DNA from: Pseudodonghicola sp048268305
Lineage (GTDB): Bacteria > Pseudomonadota > Alphaproteobacteria > Rhodobacterales > Rhodobacteraceae
Direction of reading: 5' to 3'
Assembly (NCBI RefSeq): GCF_048268305.1
Contig: NZ_JBLWVT010000001.1
Location: 62,001 to 126,000 of the forward strand
DNA: 64,000 bases
Each line of letters starts with the position of its first letter. Positions within the stretch are counted from its first letter, which is position 1. The notes below the pieces were generated by a model, which made no database searches, was not told the DNA's origin, and was given only the letters and a program-made list of their open reading frames with translations. The translations under genes and the position numbers were made by a program. Shown here piece after piece: positions 15,385 through 23,934 of the stretch.

Positions 15385-17484
15385 ATGAGCGCAAGGGACA
15401 TCAACCTGCCGAAATCCATCTCAGGGCTGTGGTCGCAGCTCAGCATGGCGAACCGCGACGTGGGGTTCGCCATCGGGGTGATGCTGATCCTTGGCATGCT
15501 GTTCATCCCGATGCCGCCCTTCCTGCTCGACTTCGGGTTGGCGATCTCGCTGTCGCTGGCCGTGCTGATCCTGATGGTGGCCCTGTGGATTCCGACGCCG
15601 CTCGATTTCAACTCTTTCCCGACGGTGCTGCTGGTCGTCACCATGTTGCGGCTGGCGCTCAACGTCTCCTCCACCCGGCTGATCCTGAGCCGCGGGCACG
15701 AGGGATCGGAGGCCGCCGGCAAGGTGATCTCGGGCTTCTCGCGCTTCATTGTTGGCGGCGATTTCGTCATCGGGATCGTGATCTTCGCCATTCTGGTGAT
15801 CATCAACTTCGTGGTGATCACTAAGGGCTCCACCCGGATCGCCGAAGTGGCGGCGCGGTTCTCGCTGGATGCGATGCCGGGCAAGCAGATGGCGATCGAC
15901 GCGGATATGGGCGCCGGCATCATCAACGAGGAACAGGCGCGCGAACGCCGCCGGGTGCTCGAAGAGGAAAGCTCGTTCTTCGGGGCGATGGACGGGGCGT
16001 CGAAATTCGTCCGCGGCGATGCGGTCGCCGGCTTGATCATTACCGTGATCAACGTGGTGGGCGGCATCCTGATCGGGGTGGCGAGCCATGGGTTGAGCGT
16101 GGCGGAGGCGGCCGGCAACTATACCGCGCTGACCATCGGCGACGGGCTGGTGACGCAAATCCCGGCGCTGGTGGTGTCGTTGGCCGCCGGCCTGCTGGTC
16201 ACCAAGAGCGGCACCCATGGCGCCGCGAACGAGGCGGTGCTCAAGCAGCTCAGCGGTTTCCCAAAGGCGCTCTACATGGCCGCGGTCCTAGCCTTCATGA
16301 TCGGCTTCCTGCCAGGCTTTCCCTTCGTGATCTTCACCGTTCTGGCGGGGGGCATGGCGGTGCTGGGCTATGTCATGCAGACCAACATCAAGGATCGCAA
16401 CCTGGCCAGGGATGCCGCCGCCAAGGCCGATGCCAAGCCTAAGAAGGTTGAAGACCCGATCGCCGAGGCGCTCAAGCTCGATGATCTGCGGCTGGAACTC
16501 GGCTCGGGGCTGGTGTCTCTGATCACCTCGGCCGATGCGGCGCTGCCGGGCAAGGTGAAAAGCCTGCGCAATCTCTTCATCAAGGATTTCGGCTTTGTCC
16601 TGCCGCCGGTGCGAATCAAGGACGACAGCAACCTGCCGGCGATGAGCTATGCGATCTCGCTTCAGGGGGTGGAGACCGCGAGGGGCGAGGTGCGTCCGGG
16701 CCTGATGATGGTGATCGACCCTTCGGGCAAGGATGCCGATCTGGTGGGCGAACGCACCCGCGAGCCGACCTTCGGGCTGCATGCGGTCTGGGTCGATCAG
16801 GGCCGCGCCTCGGATGCCGAGATGCGCGGGCTGACGGTGGTGGATCCGGAAAGCGTGATCACCACCCATCTGACCGAGGTGATCAAGGAATACATGCCGG
16901 ATCTTCTGACCTATGCCGCCACCCAGGATCTGATCGCCGGGCAGAGCAAGGAATATCAGAAGCTGCTGAACGACATGTCGAACAAGTCGCCGGCGGTGCT
17001 GTTGCAGCATGTGCTGCAGGCGTTGCTGTCCGAACGGGTGTCGATCCGCAACCTGTCGCGTATCATCGAGGCGGTGGCGGAGGCGGTCTCCACCACCCAG
17101 AACTTGCGCAATATCGTCGAGCATGTACGCGGCCGCCTGGCCAAGCAGATCTGCCAGGCGCTGGCCGATGCCAAGGGCTATGTTCCGGTGATCGTGCTGA
17201 GCCCGGATTGGGAGCGCGAGCTGAACAATGCGGTGTCGCCCGGTGGCGATGGGGACGGCTTCATGATGTCGCCGGCGCGGGTGCAGGAATTCGTTCTGGC
17301 CGTGCGCAAGGAGATCCAGCGTTTTGCCGCCGGCGATGAATGGCCGGCGCTGCTGGTGACCCCGGATGTGCGCCCCTATGTGCGCCAGATCCTCGAGCGG
17401 GTGAGCCCGGTGACCCAGGTGATTTCCCACAACGAGATTCATCGCAAGGTCTCGCTGCGCACCGTTGCGACGGTCGGCGCCTGA
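15385..17484 (+). CDS. flhA: FlhA, export gate protein
   Basis: 699 aa, the normal length. The N-terminal half has about eight membrane segments, starting FAIGVMLILGMLFIPMPPFL, and the FHIPEP-family loop with TKGSTRIAEVAARFSLDAMP. The C-terminal cytosolic domain contains KEYQKLLNDMSNKSPAVLLQ and ISHNEIHRKVSLRTVATVGA. FlhA uses proton-motive force and docks chaperone-substrate complexes. It lies 7 bp after the transglycosylase stop and 4 bp before fliR. Confidence 0.98.
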   Translation: MSARDINLPKSISGLWSQLSMANRDVGFAIGVMLILGMLFIPMPPFLLDFGLAISLSLAVLILMVALWIPTPLDFNSFPTVLLVVTMLRLALNVSSTRLILSRGHEGSEAAGKVISGFSRFIVGGDFVIGIVIFAILVIINFVVITKGSTRIAEVAARFSLDAMPGKQMAIDADMGAGIINEEQARERRRVLEEESSFFGAMDGASKFVRGDAVAGLIITVINVVGGILIGVASHGLSVAEAAGNYTALTIGDGLVTQIPALVVSLAAGLLVTKSGTHGAANEAVLKQLSGFPKALYMAAVLAFMIGFLPGFPFVIFTVLAGGMAVLGYVMQTNIKDRNLARDAAAKADAKPKKVEDPIAEALKLDDLRLELGSGLVSLITSADAALPGKVKSLRNLFIKDFGFVLPPVRIKDDSNLPAMSYAISLQGVETARGEVRPGLMMVIDPSGKDADLVGERTREPTFGLHAVWVDQGRASDAEMRGLTVVDPESVITTHLTEVIKEYMPDLLTYAATQDLIAGQSKEYQKLLNDMSNKSPAVLLQHVLQALLSERVSIRNLSRIIEAVAEAVSTTQNLRNIVEHVRGRLAKQICQALADAKGYVPVIVLSPDWERELNNAVSPGGDGDGFMMSPARVQEFVLAVRKEIQRFAAGDEWPALLVTPDVRPYVRQILERVSPVTQVISHNEIHRKVSLRTVATVGA

Positions 17485-17488
17485 GGCG

Positions 17489-18244
17489 ATGGGGCTGAAC
17501 GATTATATCGCCGGCCTGATCTTCGGATACTTCCTTGTCGTGGCCCGCATCGGCGGCGCGGTGATGTTCATGCCGGGCTTCGGCGAAACCCAGATTCCGG
17601 GGCGGATGCGGGTCGCCTTTGCGCTGGTGCTTTGCGCCGCGCTCTATCCCGCCACGCCGGTCGCTGCGCATATCCCCGACACACCGGTCGAGATGACGCT
17701 GCTGCTCGGGCTGGAGGCGACCATCGGCATCTGGATCGGGCTGTGCGGGCGGGTGCTGTTGTCGGCGATGGATTTCGCCGGCTATCAGGTCGGCCAGGTC
17801 TCGGGGCTGGCGAATGCCTTCGGCCCGTCGCTTGGGGCCTTCGAGGGGGCCACGTTGGTGGCCTCGCTGCTGATCATCGGCTCGGTGGCGGCGATCTTCG
17901 CCTCGGATGCGCATCACCTGATCCTGCGGGCCCTGCTGGACAGCTATCAGGTGTTTCCGGTCGGGCTGGTGATGACAGGCGATCTGGCCGAACAGATCGT
18001 GCGGGCCGGCGGCCAGAGCCTCTATATCGGCATGTCGATCGCCGCGCCCTTCTTTGTCATGGGGGTGGTGCTGAACCTCGGCATGGGGCTGGCCAACCGG
18101 ATGATGCCGCAACTGCCGGTGTTCTTCGTCGCCTCCTCGATCCTGATCGTGGCGGGGCTTTTGATCCTGTCGGTGGCGACGCCGGCGATGATCGACCATT
18201 TTCTCAACCAGTTCACCACCTGGTTGGGGCTGTTCAGGTTCTGA
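17489..18244 (+). CDS. fliR: FliR, export gate membrane protein
   Basis: 251 aa from ATG 17489; an upstream in-frame start at 17465 would lie inside flhA. There are six hydrophobic segments, with conserved FGETQIPGRMRVAFALVL, DFAGYQVGQVSGLANAFGP and PQLPVFFVASSILIVAGLLI. FliR assembles with FliP and FliQ into the export gate. The gene is tightly packed between flhA and flhB, the order found in many proteobacteria. Confidence 0.96.
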   Translation: MGLNDYIAGLIFGYFLVVARIGGAVMFMPGFGETQIPGRMRVAFALVLCAALYPATPVAAHIPDTPVEMTLLLGLEATIGIWIGLCGRVLLSAMDFAGYQVGQVSGLANAFGPSLGAFEGATLVASLLIIGSVAAIFASDAHHLILRALLDSYQVFPVGLVMTGDLAEQIVRAGGQSLYIGMSIAAPFFVMGVVLNLGMGLANRMMPQLPVFFVASSILIVAGLLILSVATPAMIDHFLNQFTTWLGLFRF

Positions 18245-18247
18245 GCC

Positions 18248-19378
18248 ATGGCAGAGGGCGATCAGGACGACAGCCAGAAGAGCCACGAGCCGACCGAGAA
18301 GCGGCTGCGCGATGCGCGCAAGCGCGGCGACGTGCCCGCGTCGCGCGAGACCGGTAACATGATGGTGGTGCTGTCGCTGTTCGGGGCGGCGGCGTTGGTG
18401 CTGCCCTGGATGGGGCCGCGCCTGGCCGCGGCGCTGTCGGCACTGATCGACGGTGCCGGTCAGGTCGAGGTGGGCGAGGGGCGTTCGGGTCTCAGCGTGC
18501 TGGGAGAGCTGCTGCGCGAGGTGGTGCTGTCGCTGTCGCTGGCCCTGGCGCCGCTGTTCCTGTTGATCCTCGTCGGCGGGGTCTTCGGTGTGCTGATCCA
18601 GGGCGAGACGGTGGCGGCGCTGGAGCGGGTGACGCCGAAGCTGTCGAAACTGTCACCGCTTCAGGGGCTGAAACGATTGTTCTCGGCCAATACGCTGGTG
18701 GAATTCGGCAAGAGCCTGGTCAAGGTCCTGGTGGTCGGCGGCTTGGCGATCTGGGTCACCCGCTGGGCGGTGGAGGGGATTTGGGAGGCCCCCGGGTTCA
18801 TTCCCGAGAACCTGCCGGGATATCTGCTGCAGGCGGCGCGGCGGTTGTTGCTGGCGGCGGCGATCTTCCTGGTGCCGGTGGCGATCTTCGACATCCTCTG
18901 GCACCGGTTCGAATGGCGTCGGCGGTTGATGATGACCGTGAAGGAGGTGCGCGACGAGATGAAGGAGGCCGAGGGCGATCCGCATATCAAGGCCCGTCGC
19001 GCCGCCATTCGCCGCCAGCGCGCCCGCCAGCGCGTCGCCGCCGCGGTGCCGACCGCCAGTGTGATCCTGACCAACCCGACCCATTACGCCGTGGCGCTGC
19101 GCTATGAGCAGGGCAGCGATGACGCCCCGGTCTGCGTTGCCAAGGGGGCCGATCTGATGGCGCGGCGCATCCGCGAGATCGCCTTCGAGCATGATGTGCC
19201 GATTGTCGAGAACAAGCCCTTGGCGCGGGCGCTCTATGATCGGGTCGAGGTGGATCAGATGGTGCCGATGGAGCATTGGCAGGTGGTGGCGGAGATCATC
19301 AGCTTTGTGCTGGATCTGCGGAATAACCGCCGCCGCAAGCCGCCCGAGGGATCGGTGCTGAGAACCTCGCCCGAGTGA
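18248..19378 (+). CDS. flhB: FlhB, export substrate-specificity switch
   Basis: 376 aa. It opens with the typical SQKSHEPTEKRLRDARKRGD, followed by four membrane helices. The autocleavage site is present as ASVILTNPTHYAVALRYE (NPTH). FlhB cleaves itself at NPTH and switches export from rod/hook to filament substrates. It is the last gene of the flgB operon. Its 3' end is followed by a hairpin and the recurring CCCCGGGATATTTTCAGC element. Confidence 0.97.
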   Translation: MAEGDQDDSQKSHEPTEKRLRDARKRGDVPASRETGNMMVVLSLFGAAALVLPWMGPRLAAALSALIDGAGQVEVGEGRSGLSVLGELLREVVLSLSLALAPLFLLILVGGVFGVLIQGETVAALERVTPKLSKLSPLQGLKRLFSANTLVEFGKSLVKVLVVGGLAIWVTRWAVEGIWEAPGFIPENLPGYLLQAARRLLLAAAIFLVPVAIFDILWHRFEWRRRLMMTVKEVRDEMKEAEGDPHIKARRAAIRRQRARQRVAAAVPTASVILTNPTHYAVALRYEQGSDDAPVCVAKGADLMARRIREIAFEHDVPIVENKPLARALYDRVEVDQMVPMEHWQVVAEIISFVLDLRNNRRRKPPEGSVLRTSPE

Positions 19379-19394
19379 GTGCGGCGAAGGTGAG

Positions 19395-19457
19395 GCGGGG
19401 GGCTCTGCCCCCCACGGCCTGCGGCCTCCCCCCGGGATATTTTCAGCTAGAAAAAGG
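19395..19457. repeat. Recurrent intergenic element, copy 1 (flhB/motE junction)
   Basis: Between convergent flhB and the motE-like gene. A G/C-rich hairpin-forming stretch (19396-19427) is followed by CCCCCCGGGATATTTTCAGC and TAGAAAAAGGG (core 19428-19457). Nearly the same core occurs at 55098-55127, and a divergent relative at 52761-52812. Such hairpin-plus-tail elements at gene ends are common in Rhodobacterales and probably act as terminators, but the conserved tail is longer than termination needs. Confidence 0.7.
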
Positions 19458-19462
19458 GCGGA

Positions 19463-20122
19463 TCATTTCAGGCGGATGCCGACCAGATCCTGATCGCCCG
19501 GCAATTGCGAGCGTTCGAGGATGATCTTTGAGACGGCGCGGGCGCGCACCGGCGACATCTTGGCAAGGATCGGCGCGGCGGTGCGTGGCTTCATCTGCGC
19601 GAGCACCAGGATCGTCACCTCGATGTCGAGATCGTCCATGATCCGCGCGGCTTCTGCCGGTTTCATGTTCTCGTAGAAGGCGATGAGCCGGTCGAGGTCC
19701 TCGGTCTGGGCGGCCTTGGTGCGGGCCAGCAGCTCTTCGATCTCGCCCTTCAGTTCGAGGAGCGCCTGTTTTTCGACGTCGAGCTTTTCCTTGGCGAGCG
19801 ACAGTTCCGACTGGCGGCTTTCCAGATCGTCGCGCTGCTTGTCGATCAGGTCGCGTTCGCGGCTGAGCGATTGCAGCACCTCTTCGGGGGTGTCGCATTG
19901 CTGCGCCGTGGCCGAGGTTCTGGCGAGCGTGCCGGATTGGATCATCGTTGCCGGCGTCGCGCCGTTGGCCTGGCTGGAGCTGACCGCGGCCAGGGTCGCT
20001 GTCTCGGGGCGGTTCAGCACCTCGCCGGGAGAGGCAAGTTCGGGAAAGGAGATCGCGGCCTTGGCGAAGGCCGTGATCGCGAGACCGCCGAGGAAAAGCT
20101 TGCCGACAAGGCCGCGTGCCAT
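19463..20122 (-). CDS. MotE-like flagellar protein (MgtE-N-type domain)
   Basis: 219 aa. An N-terminal hydrophobic leader (GLVGKLFLGGLAITAFAKAA) is followed by a long coiled coil, about residues 75-145 (LSRERDLIDKQRDDLESRQS and onward). The C-terminal helical domain contains FYENMKPAEAARIMDDLDIE and VLAQMKPRTAAPILAKMSP, the MgtE intracellular-N-like repeat seen in MotE and FliG-like proteins. In Sinorhizobium, MotE is a periplasmic chaperone for MotC. It overlaps no gene and is 3 bp downstream of the DUF6468-like gene in the fliL-fliM operon. Confidence 0.75.
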   Translation of the reverse strand: MARGLVGKLFLGGLAITAFAKAAISFPELASPGEVLNRPETATLAAVSSSQANGATPATMIQSGTLARTSATAQQCDTPEEVLQSLSRERDLIDKQRDDLESRQSELSLAKEKLDVEKQALLELKGEIEELLARTKAAQTEDLDRLIAFYENMKPAEAARIMDDLDIEVTILVLAQMKPRTAAPILAKMSPVRARAVSKIILERSQLPGDQDLVGIRLK

Positions 20123-20125
20123 GGC

Positions 20126-20509
20126 TCAGGCCCTCGATTCGCTGCGGGAGGTTTCAAAGAACCGGCGCACCAGATCCTGCTTGTTGCGGACCACCTGGAC
20201 GCCGGGCAGCCGGCGCGGCGTCGGGTGTCGGCGCGAGGTGAAGGCCGGTGTCATCGTCTCGGCGCTCTCTGCCGCGGGCTGCGGGGCCGGCATTTCAGGC
20301 GCCTCCTGGCGGCGGGCCTCGAGGTTCTCGCGCAGCGCCTCGACCGAGGATTCGGACTTGTCCACCGCCTTGGAGAATTCCCGTACCAGGGGCTCCAGCT
20401 CTTCGAGGGCGGACATCAGTCTTTGCACCCGACGGGTGATCACCAGCCCGTAACCGATGCTGCCGGCGAGCAGGAGGAGGATCAGAAGATCAGTGATCGT
20501 TGCGGCCAT
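20126..20509 (-). CDS. Small membrane protein of the fliL-fliM operon (DUF6468-like)
   Basis: 127 aa from ATG 20509, overlapping the fliM 3' end by 20 bp, which suggests translational coupling. One N-terminal membrane helix (ITDLLILLLLAGSIGYGLVI) is followed by a basic/acidic coiled coil (RRVQRLMSALEELEPLVREF) and a Pro/Ala-rich, basic tail. The layout resembles the DUF6468 proteins often encoded beside fliM in alphaproteobacteria. Caulobacter PflI, a bitopic flagellum-positioning protein with a Pro-rich part, is a conceivable functional analogue, but that is speculation. Confidence 0.65.
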   Translation of the reverse strand: MAATITDLLILLLLAGSIGYGLVITRRVQRLMSALEELEPLVREFSKAVDKSESSVEALRENLEARRQEAPEMPAPQPAAESAETMTPAFTSRRHPTPRRLPGVQVVRNKQDLVRRFFETSRSESRA

Positions 20510-21443
20510 GGGAGGGGTCCTCTTCGGGGGCGAGCGCTTCGGTGATCCGGATAGCGGTGTTGCCGTTGTTGCGTTTGCCAAGTGCTGCGTGGAACATCGG
20601 GGTCTCGGCGCAAAGGACGGTGGCGTCGTGGTCCTCTTCGATCCAGAGGTTCACGGTGTCACCGGGCTGCCATGCCATGATGTCCTGGATCGGAAGCCGG
20701 ATATCGGTGAGCACCGCCTCAAGCTCGACGGTGGCGCGTTCGATCTGGCCGGCCAGCTGGTCGCGCCAGGGGCTGCCCTCGTCGCTGAAGCCGCCGAAAT
20801 GGATGCGGCTGAGCTTGGGGCGGATCGGTTCCAGCGCATCATAGGGCAGGATCACCTCGAGCATGCCGCCGTGGCCGGCGAGCACGACGGTGATCTGCAT
20901 CCGGACGCAGAGGCTGGCCGGCTGGGCGACCGAGGCGGAATCGGGATCGGTCTCGATCCGCTCGAGTTCGAGTTCGACATCGCCGACCTGGGCCAGATTG
21001 CGCTGCAGCTCATGTGCGATCAGCCCGGCGAGGCGCTTGCCGAAACCGCGTTCGATGGCGGTGAAACCGGTGGTGGCACGCGGCGCCTCGCCCTTGGCGC
21101 TGCCGCCCAGCATCAGTTCCAGCGCGGTCAGCACCAGGGTGCTGTCGAGGGTCAGCAGGATTTGTCCATAGAGGCTGTGCGAGGAACAGACCGCCAGCAG
21201 CGCCGGACCCGGCAGCGCATCAAGAACCTGCGACATCGGCACATAGTCGAGCTGGGTCAGCGAGGCCTCGCAAAGCGTGCCGGTCATATTGGGCAGTGCC
21301 AGAGCGACGGAATCGGCCAGCCGTTCGCCGATGATGTCCAGCATCGGCAGCCGTTCGAAGCTGAAATCCGACATCCGGATGATTTCGTCGATCAGGTCGC
21401 TGTTCTGAAGCGAGAGATCTTCGGGGGACATCTGTTCGTTCAT
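20490..21443 (-). CDS. fliM: FliM, flagellar motor switch protein
   Basis: 317 aa. The N-terminus has an acidic SPEDLSLQNSDLIDEIIRMS stretch where the CheY-P binding peptide normally sits, without a clean LSQxEIDALL motif. The middle CheC-like domain (VLTALELMLGGSAKGEAPRA, TAIERGFGKRLAGLIAHELQ) and the C-terminal SpoA domain (LTDIRLPIQDIMAWQPGDTV) are present. FliM sits in the C ring between FliG and FliN. It lies 9 bp downstream of fliL and overlaps the DUF6468-like gene. Confidence 0.93.
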   Translation of the reverse strand: MNEQMSPEDLSLQNSDLIDEIIRMSDFSFERLPMLDIIGERLADSVALALPNMTGTLCEASLTQLDYVPMSQVLDALPGPALLAVCSSHSLYGQILLTLDSTLVLTALELMLGGSAKGEAPRATTGFTAIERGFGKRLAGLIAHELQRNLAQVGDVELELERIETDPDSASVAQPASLCVRMQITVVLAGHGGMLEVILPYDALEPIRPKLSRIHFGGFSDEGSPWRDQLAGQIERATVELEAVLTDIRLPIQDIMAWQPGDTVNLWIEEDHDATVLCAETPMFHAALGKRNNGNTAIRITEALAPEEDPSHGRNDH

Positions 21444-21452
21444 CGCCGGCCC

Positions 21453-22091
21453 CTATTGCACGATCAGGTCGCTGATCAGGATTTCTTGCGGCAGGTCATT
21501 GCCGGCGGCGGCGCGGGCGCGTTTGAGCAGTTCGGCCTTGACGTTCATCATCCCTGCCATGCCACGCACGTCGGTTTCCGTCAGGCTGTGGGCGTAGCCG
21601 GTGAAGAGATCGCGCATGAAGGGCTGTCGCGCGTGCATCAGATCGGCGGCGCCGGCCTCGGGGCGGTAGACCAGCACCAGGGTCAGCTTGAGAAAGGCCT
21701 TGGCCGAATTGCCGCGGGCGTCATAGCTGGTGATATTGGTGATGATCTCTTCGAAAGGCAGGATGCCCTCGATCGCGCCGGCTTCCTGCGTCTCGCCATG
21801 CCCGGCTTCGGATGCGGCCGGCGTTTGGCTTGCCGTGGTGCCTCCGGCATGATCAGGAGCCTCGGCGGTCTGGCCTTCGGCGGCGGAGCCCTCGGCGAGG
21901 TAGTCGGGTTCATAGCCGGCCGCATCCTGCTGGAAGGCGAGGCGCGCCAGCACGAAGCCGCCGCCCAGCGAGCCCACCGACAAGAGCGCGGCCGCCATCA
22001 GCATCGTCCGGGCTGAACGCGCCTTGCCGGTCGGGGGGCTTTCGGCGCGCGCGGGATCAGGGGCAGGCTTTTTGGTTGCGGGGCGGGCCAT
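21453..22091 (-). CDS. fliL: FliL, flagellar basal-body-associated protein
   Basis: 212 aa. The N-terminus is a Pro/Lys-rich cytosolic segment, then a single membrane helix (TMLMAAALLSVGSLGGGFVL), then a low-complexity linker of Ala/Glu/Gly about residues 55-115, longer than in most FliL. The C-terminal periplasmic FliL domain has LPFEEIITNITSYDARGNSA, FLKLTLVLVYRPE and a QEILISDLIVQ end. FliL rings the stator and stabilises torque generation. It is the first gene of the fliL-fliM-DUF6468-motE operon. Confidence 0.92.
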   Translation of the reverse strand: MARPATKKPAPDPARAESPPTGKARSARTMLMAAALLSVGSLGGGFVLARLAFQQDAAGYEPDYLAEGSAAEGQTAEAPDHAGGTTASQTPAASEAGHGETQEAGAIEGILPFEEIITNITSYDARGNSAKAFLKLTLVLVYRPEAGAADLMHARQPFMRDLFTGYAHSLTETDVRGMAGMMNVKAELLKRARAAAGNDLPQEILISDLIVQ

Positions 22092-22239
22092 GGGCGATCA
22101 GGTCAGACTCTTAAGGTTTCCATGGATATAATCCCTGTTTTTCTTTTTAATGCAAGTATAGACATGCCTGTTTACTTGAGGATCAAAAATAGAATAGTCT
22201 TTATAAAGGACAGATTAAAGATATCCGGGCGGGGTCGGC
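22092..22239. promoter_or_regulatory. fliL / fliF divergent control region with inverted repeat
   Basis: 148 bp, AT-rich, between divergent fliL and fliF. It contains CAAGTA-N14-TACTTG (22153-22158 and 22173-22178), the palindrome CTTTATAAAG near 22199-22208, and AAGTATAGAC, which resembles AAGAATAGAC in the fliI/flgB gap. A candidate operator for the FtcR-like regulator or CtrA; evidence is positional. Confidence 0.4.
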
Positions 22240-23934
22240 GTGCAGGACTTGATCAACAACCTCAAGGCGCTGGGACAGCGACGGCTGATGATCCTCGGCG
22301 GCGTGGCGCTGGGGGTCGTGTTGGCGCTGGTGCTGGGGATCGCGGCGGTGTCGCAGCGCGAATTCGCGCCGCTCTATACCAATCTGTCGGTCTCTGCCTC
22401 GACCTCGATCGAAACCACCCTGGCCGGCGCCGGGTTCGAGACGCGGATGAGCGAGGACGGCTCGAGCGTCTCGGTGCCGCGCGCCGATCTGGCGCGGGCG
22501 CGGATGGCTCTGGCCGAGGCCGGGCTGCCGATCGAGGGGGATCCCGGTTGGGAGCTTTTCGACGAGAACAGCGGCCTGGCGATGAATTCCTTCATGCAGA
22601 AGGTGAACCGGCTCCGTGCCATGGAGGGCGAACTGGCGCGCTCGATCCAGACCATGGACGGGGTGCAGAGCGCGCGGGTGCATCTGGTGCTGCCCGAACG
22701 CGAGGCGTTTTCGCGTGAACGACCCGAGCCGCGCGCCTCGGTCATCGTGCGGCCATTGCCGGGCCGGACCATCACCCGCAAGCAGGCGGTGTCGATCCGC
22801 AACCTGATCGCCTCCTCCGTGGCTGAGCTGGAGCTGGGGCGGGTCACCGTGCTGTCGGCCAGCGGCGAGACCATTCTGGCCGAGGCTGCCGATGGCGATG
22901 GCCAGGCGACGCTGCAATCGGCCCGCTCGGGGATCGAGGACCGGCTGGCGCAGCAGATCCAGAACATCCTGACCGCCCGGGTCGGAGCCGGCAACGCGCG
23001 GGTGAAGGTGAACGTCGATCTGTCCACCGCACGCGAAGTCATTGTCGAGCAGACCTATAATCCCGACCAGCAGGTGGTGCGCTCGACCGACAGCCGGGCC
23101 GAGCAGCGCGCCGGCAGCGAGGGGGGCGGCAACGTCGGGGTCGAGAACAACATCCCCGCCGCGCTGGCCGACCCGAACGCCGGCAGCAGCTCCAGCCAAT
23201 CGAAGTCCGGCGAATCCGTGCAATACGAGATCGGCAATACCCGCCGCGAGGTGGTGCGCGAGGCGGGCGAGGTACAGCGCATCTCGGTCGCGGTGCTGAT
23301 CAATGGCATCTATACCGTCGACGGGTCCGACGTGACCTATTCCGAGCGCAGCCCGCAGGAACTGGAGCGGCTGACCGAACTGGTCAAGACCGCCGTGGGT
23401 TATGATGCCCGGCGTGGCGACAGCATCTCGGTCGATAGTCTGCGCTTCATGGATTACTCGATGGAGGTCGGCGATCCGGTCAAGGAAAGCCTGGGGCAGC
23501 AGATCAGCGACAATATCGTGTCGATCCTGCGCGGAGTGCTGGCGCTGATCATCGTCGCGCTGGTGATGATCCTGGGCGTGCGGCCGCTGCTGCGCCAGCT
23601 CAATCAGCGCAATACGCCGGAACTGGCGGGGGCCGATGTGTCGGCCGCAGCGCTTGCCGGCCCAGAGGGGGCGGCCCTGGCGGCAGAGCCCGGCACGCCG
23701 GCCTTGAGCCTGGCCCGCAAGGCCGAGGCGCCGAGTTTCGAGGTGGCGGAGGGGCAGACCTCGGTCTTCGATCCGGAAGCGGACGAGGGGCCGCATGAGT
23801 ATATCGAGGCGATGGGGGTGCGCGGCAGCCTGATCAAGGCGCGGGTCGAGGCGATCCAGGCCCTGGCCGAGGAAAAGCCGGAAGAGGTGCTGCGCGTGTT
23901 GCGGTCGTGGCTGGTGGCCGAGGCTGACGCGTGA
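22240..23934 (+). CDS. fliF: FliF, MS-ring protein
   Basis: 564 aa from GTG 22240, preceded by GGGCGGGG; no nearby ATG restores the start. There are two membrane helices, LMILGGVALGVVLALVLGIA near residue 25 and VSILRGVLALIIVALVMILG near residue 435. Between them, the ring-building motifs include EFAPLYTNLS, ARVHLVLPEREAFSRERPEP and ARVKVNVDLSTARE. The cytoplasmic tail, about residues 530-564, would bind FliG. FliF is the first structure assembled. Its stop overlaps the fliH start (TGATG). Confidence 0.97.
   Translation: MQDLINNLKALGQRRLMILGGVALGVVLALVLGIAAVSQREFAPLYTNLSVSASTSIETTLAGAGFETRMSEDGSSVSVPRADLARARMALAEAGLPIEGDPGWELFDENSGLAMNSFMQKVNRLRAMEGELARSIQTMDGVQSARVHLVLPEREAFSRERPEPRASVIVRPLPGRTITRKQAVSIRNLIASSVAELELGRVTVLSASGETILAEAADGDGQATLQSARSGIEDRLAQQIQNILTARVGAGNARVKVNVDLSTAREVIVEQTYNPDQQVVRSTDSRAEQRAGSEGGGNVGVENNIPAALADPNAGSSSSQSKSGESVQYEIGNTRREVVREAGEVQRISVAVLINGIYTVDGSDVTYSERSPQELERLTELVKTAVGYDARRGDSISVDSLRFMDYSMEVGDPVKESLGQQISDNIVSILRGVLALIIVALVMILGVRPLLRQLNQRNTPELAGADVSAAALAGPEGAALAAEPGTPALSLARKAEAPSFEVAEGQTSVFDPEADEGPHEYIEAMGVRGSLIKARVEAIQALAEEKPEEVLRVLRSWLVAEADA

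Noticed and set aside
20457..22016. A 519-codon plus-strand open frame
   Set aside because: Antisense to fliM and fliL; no family features.
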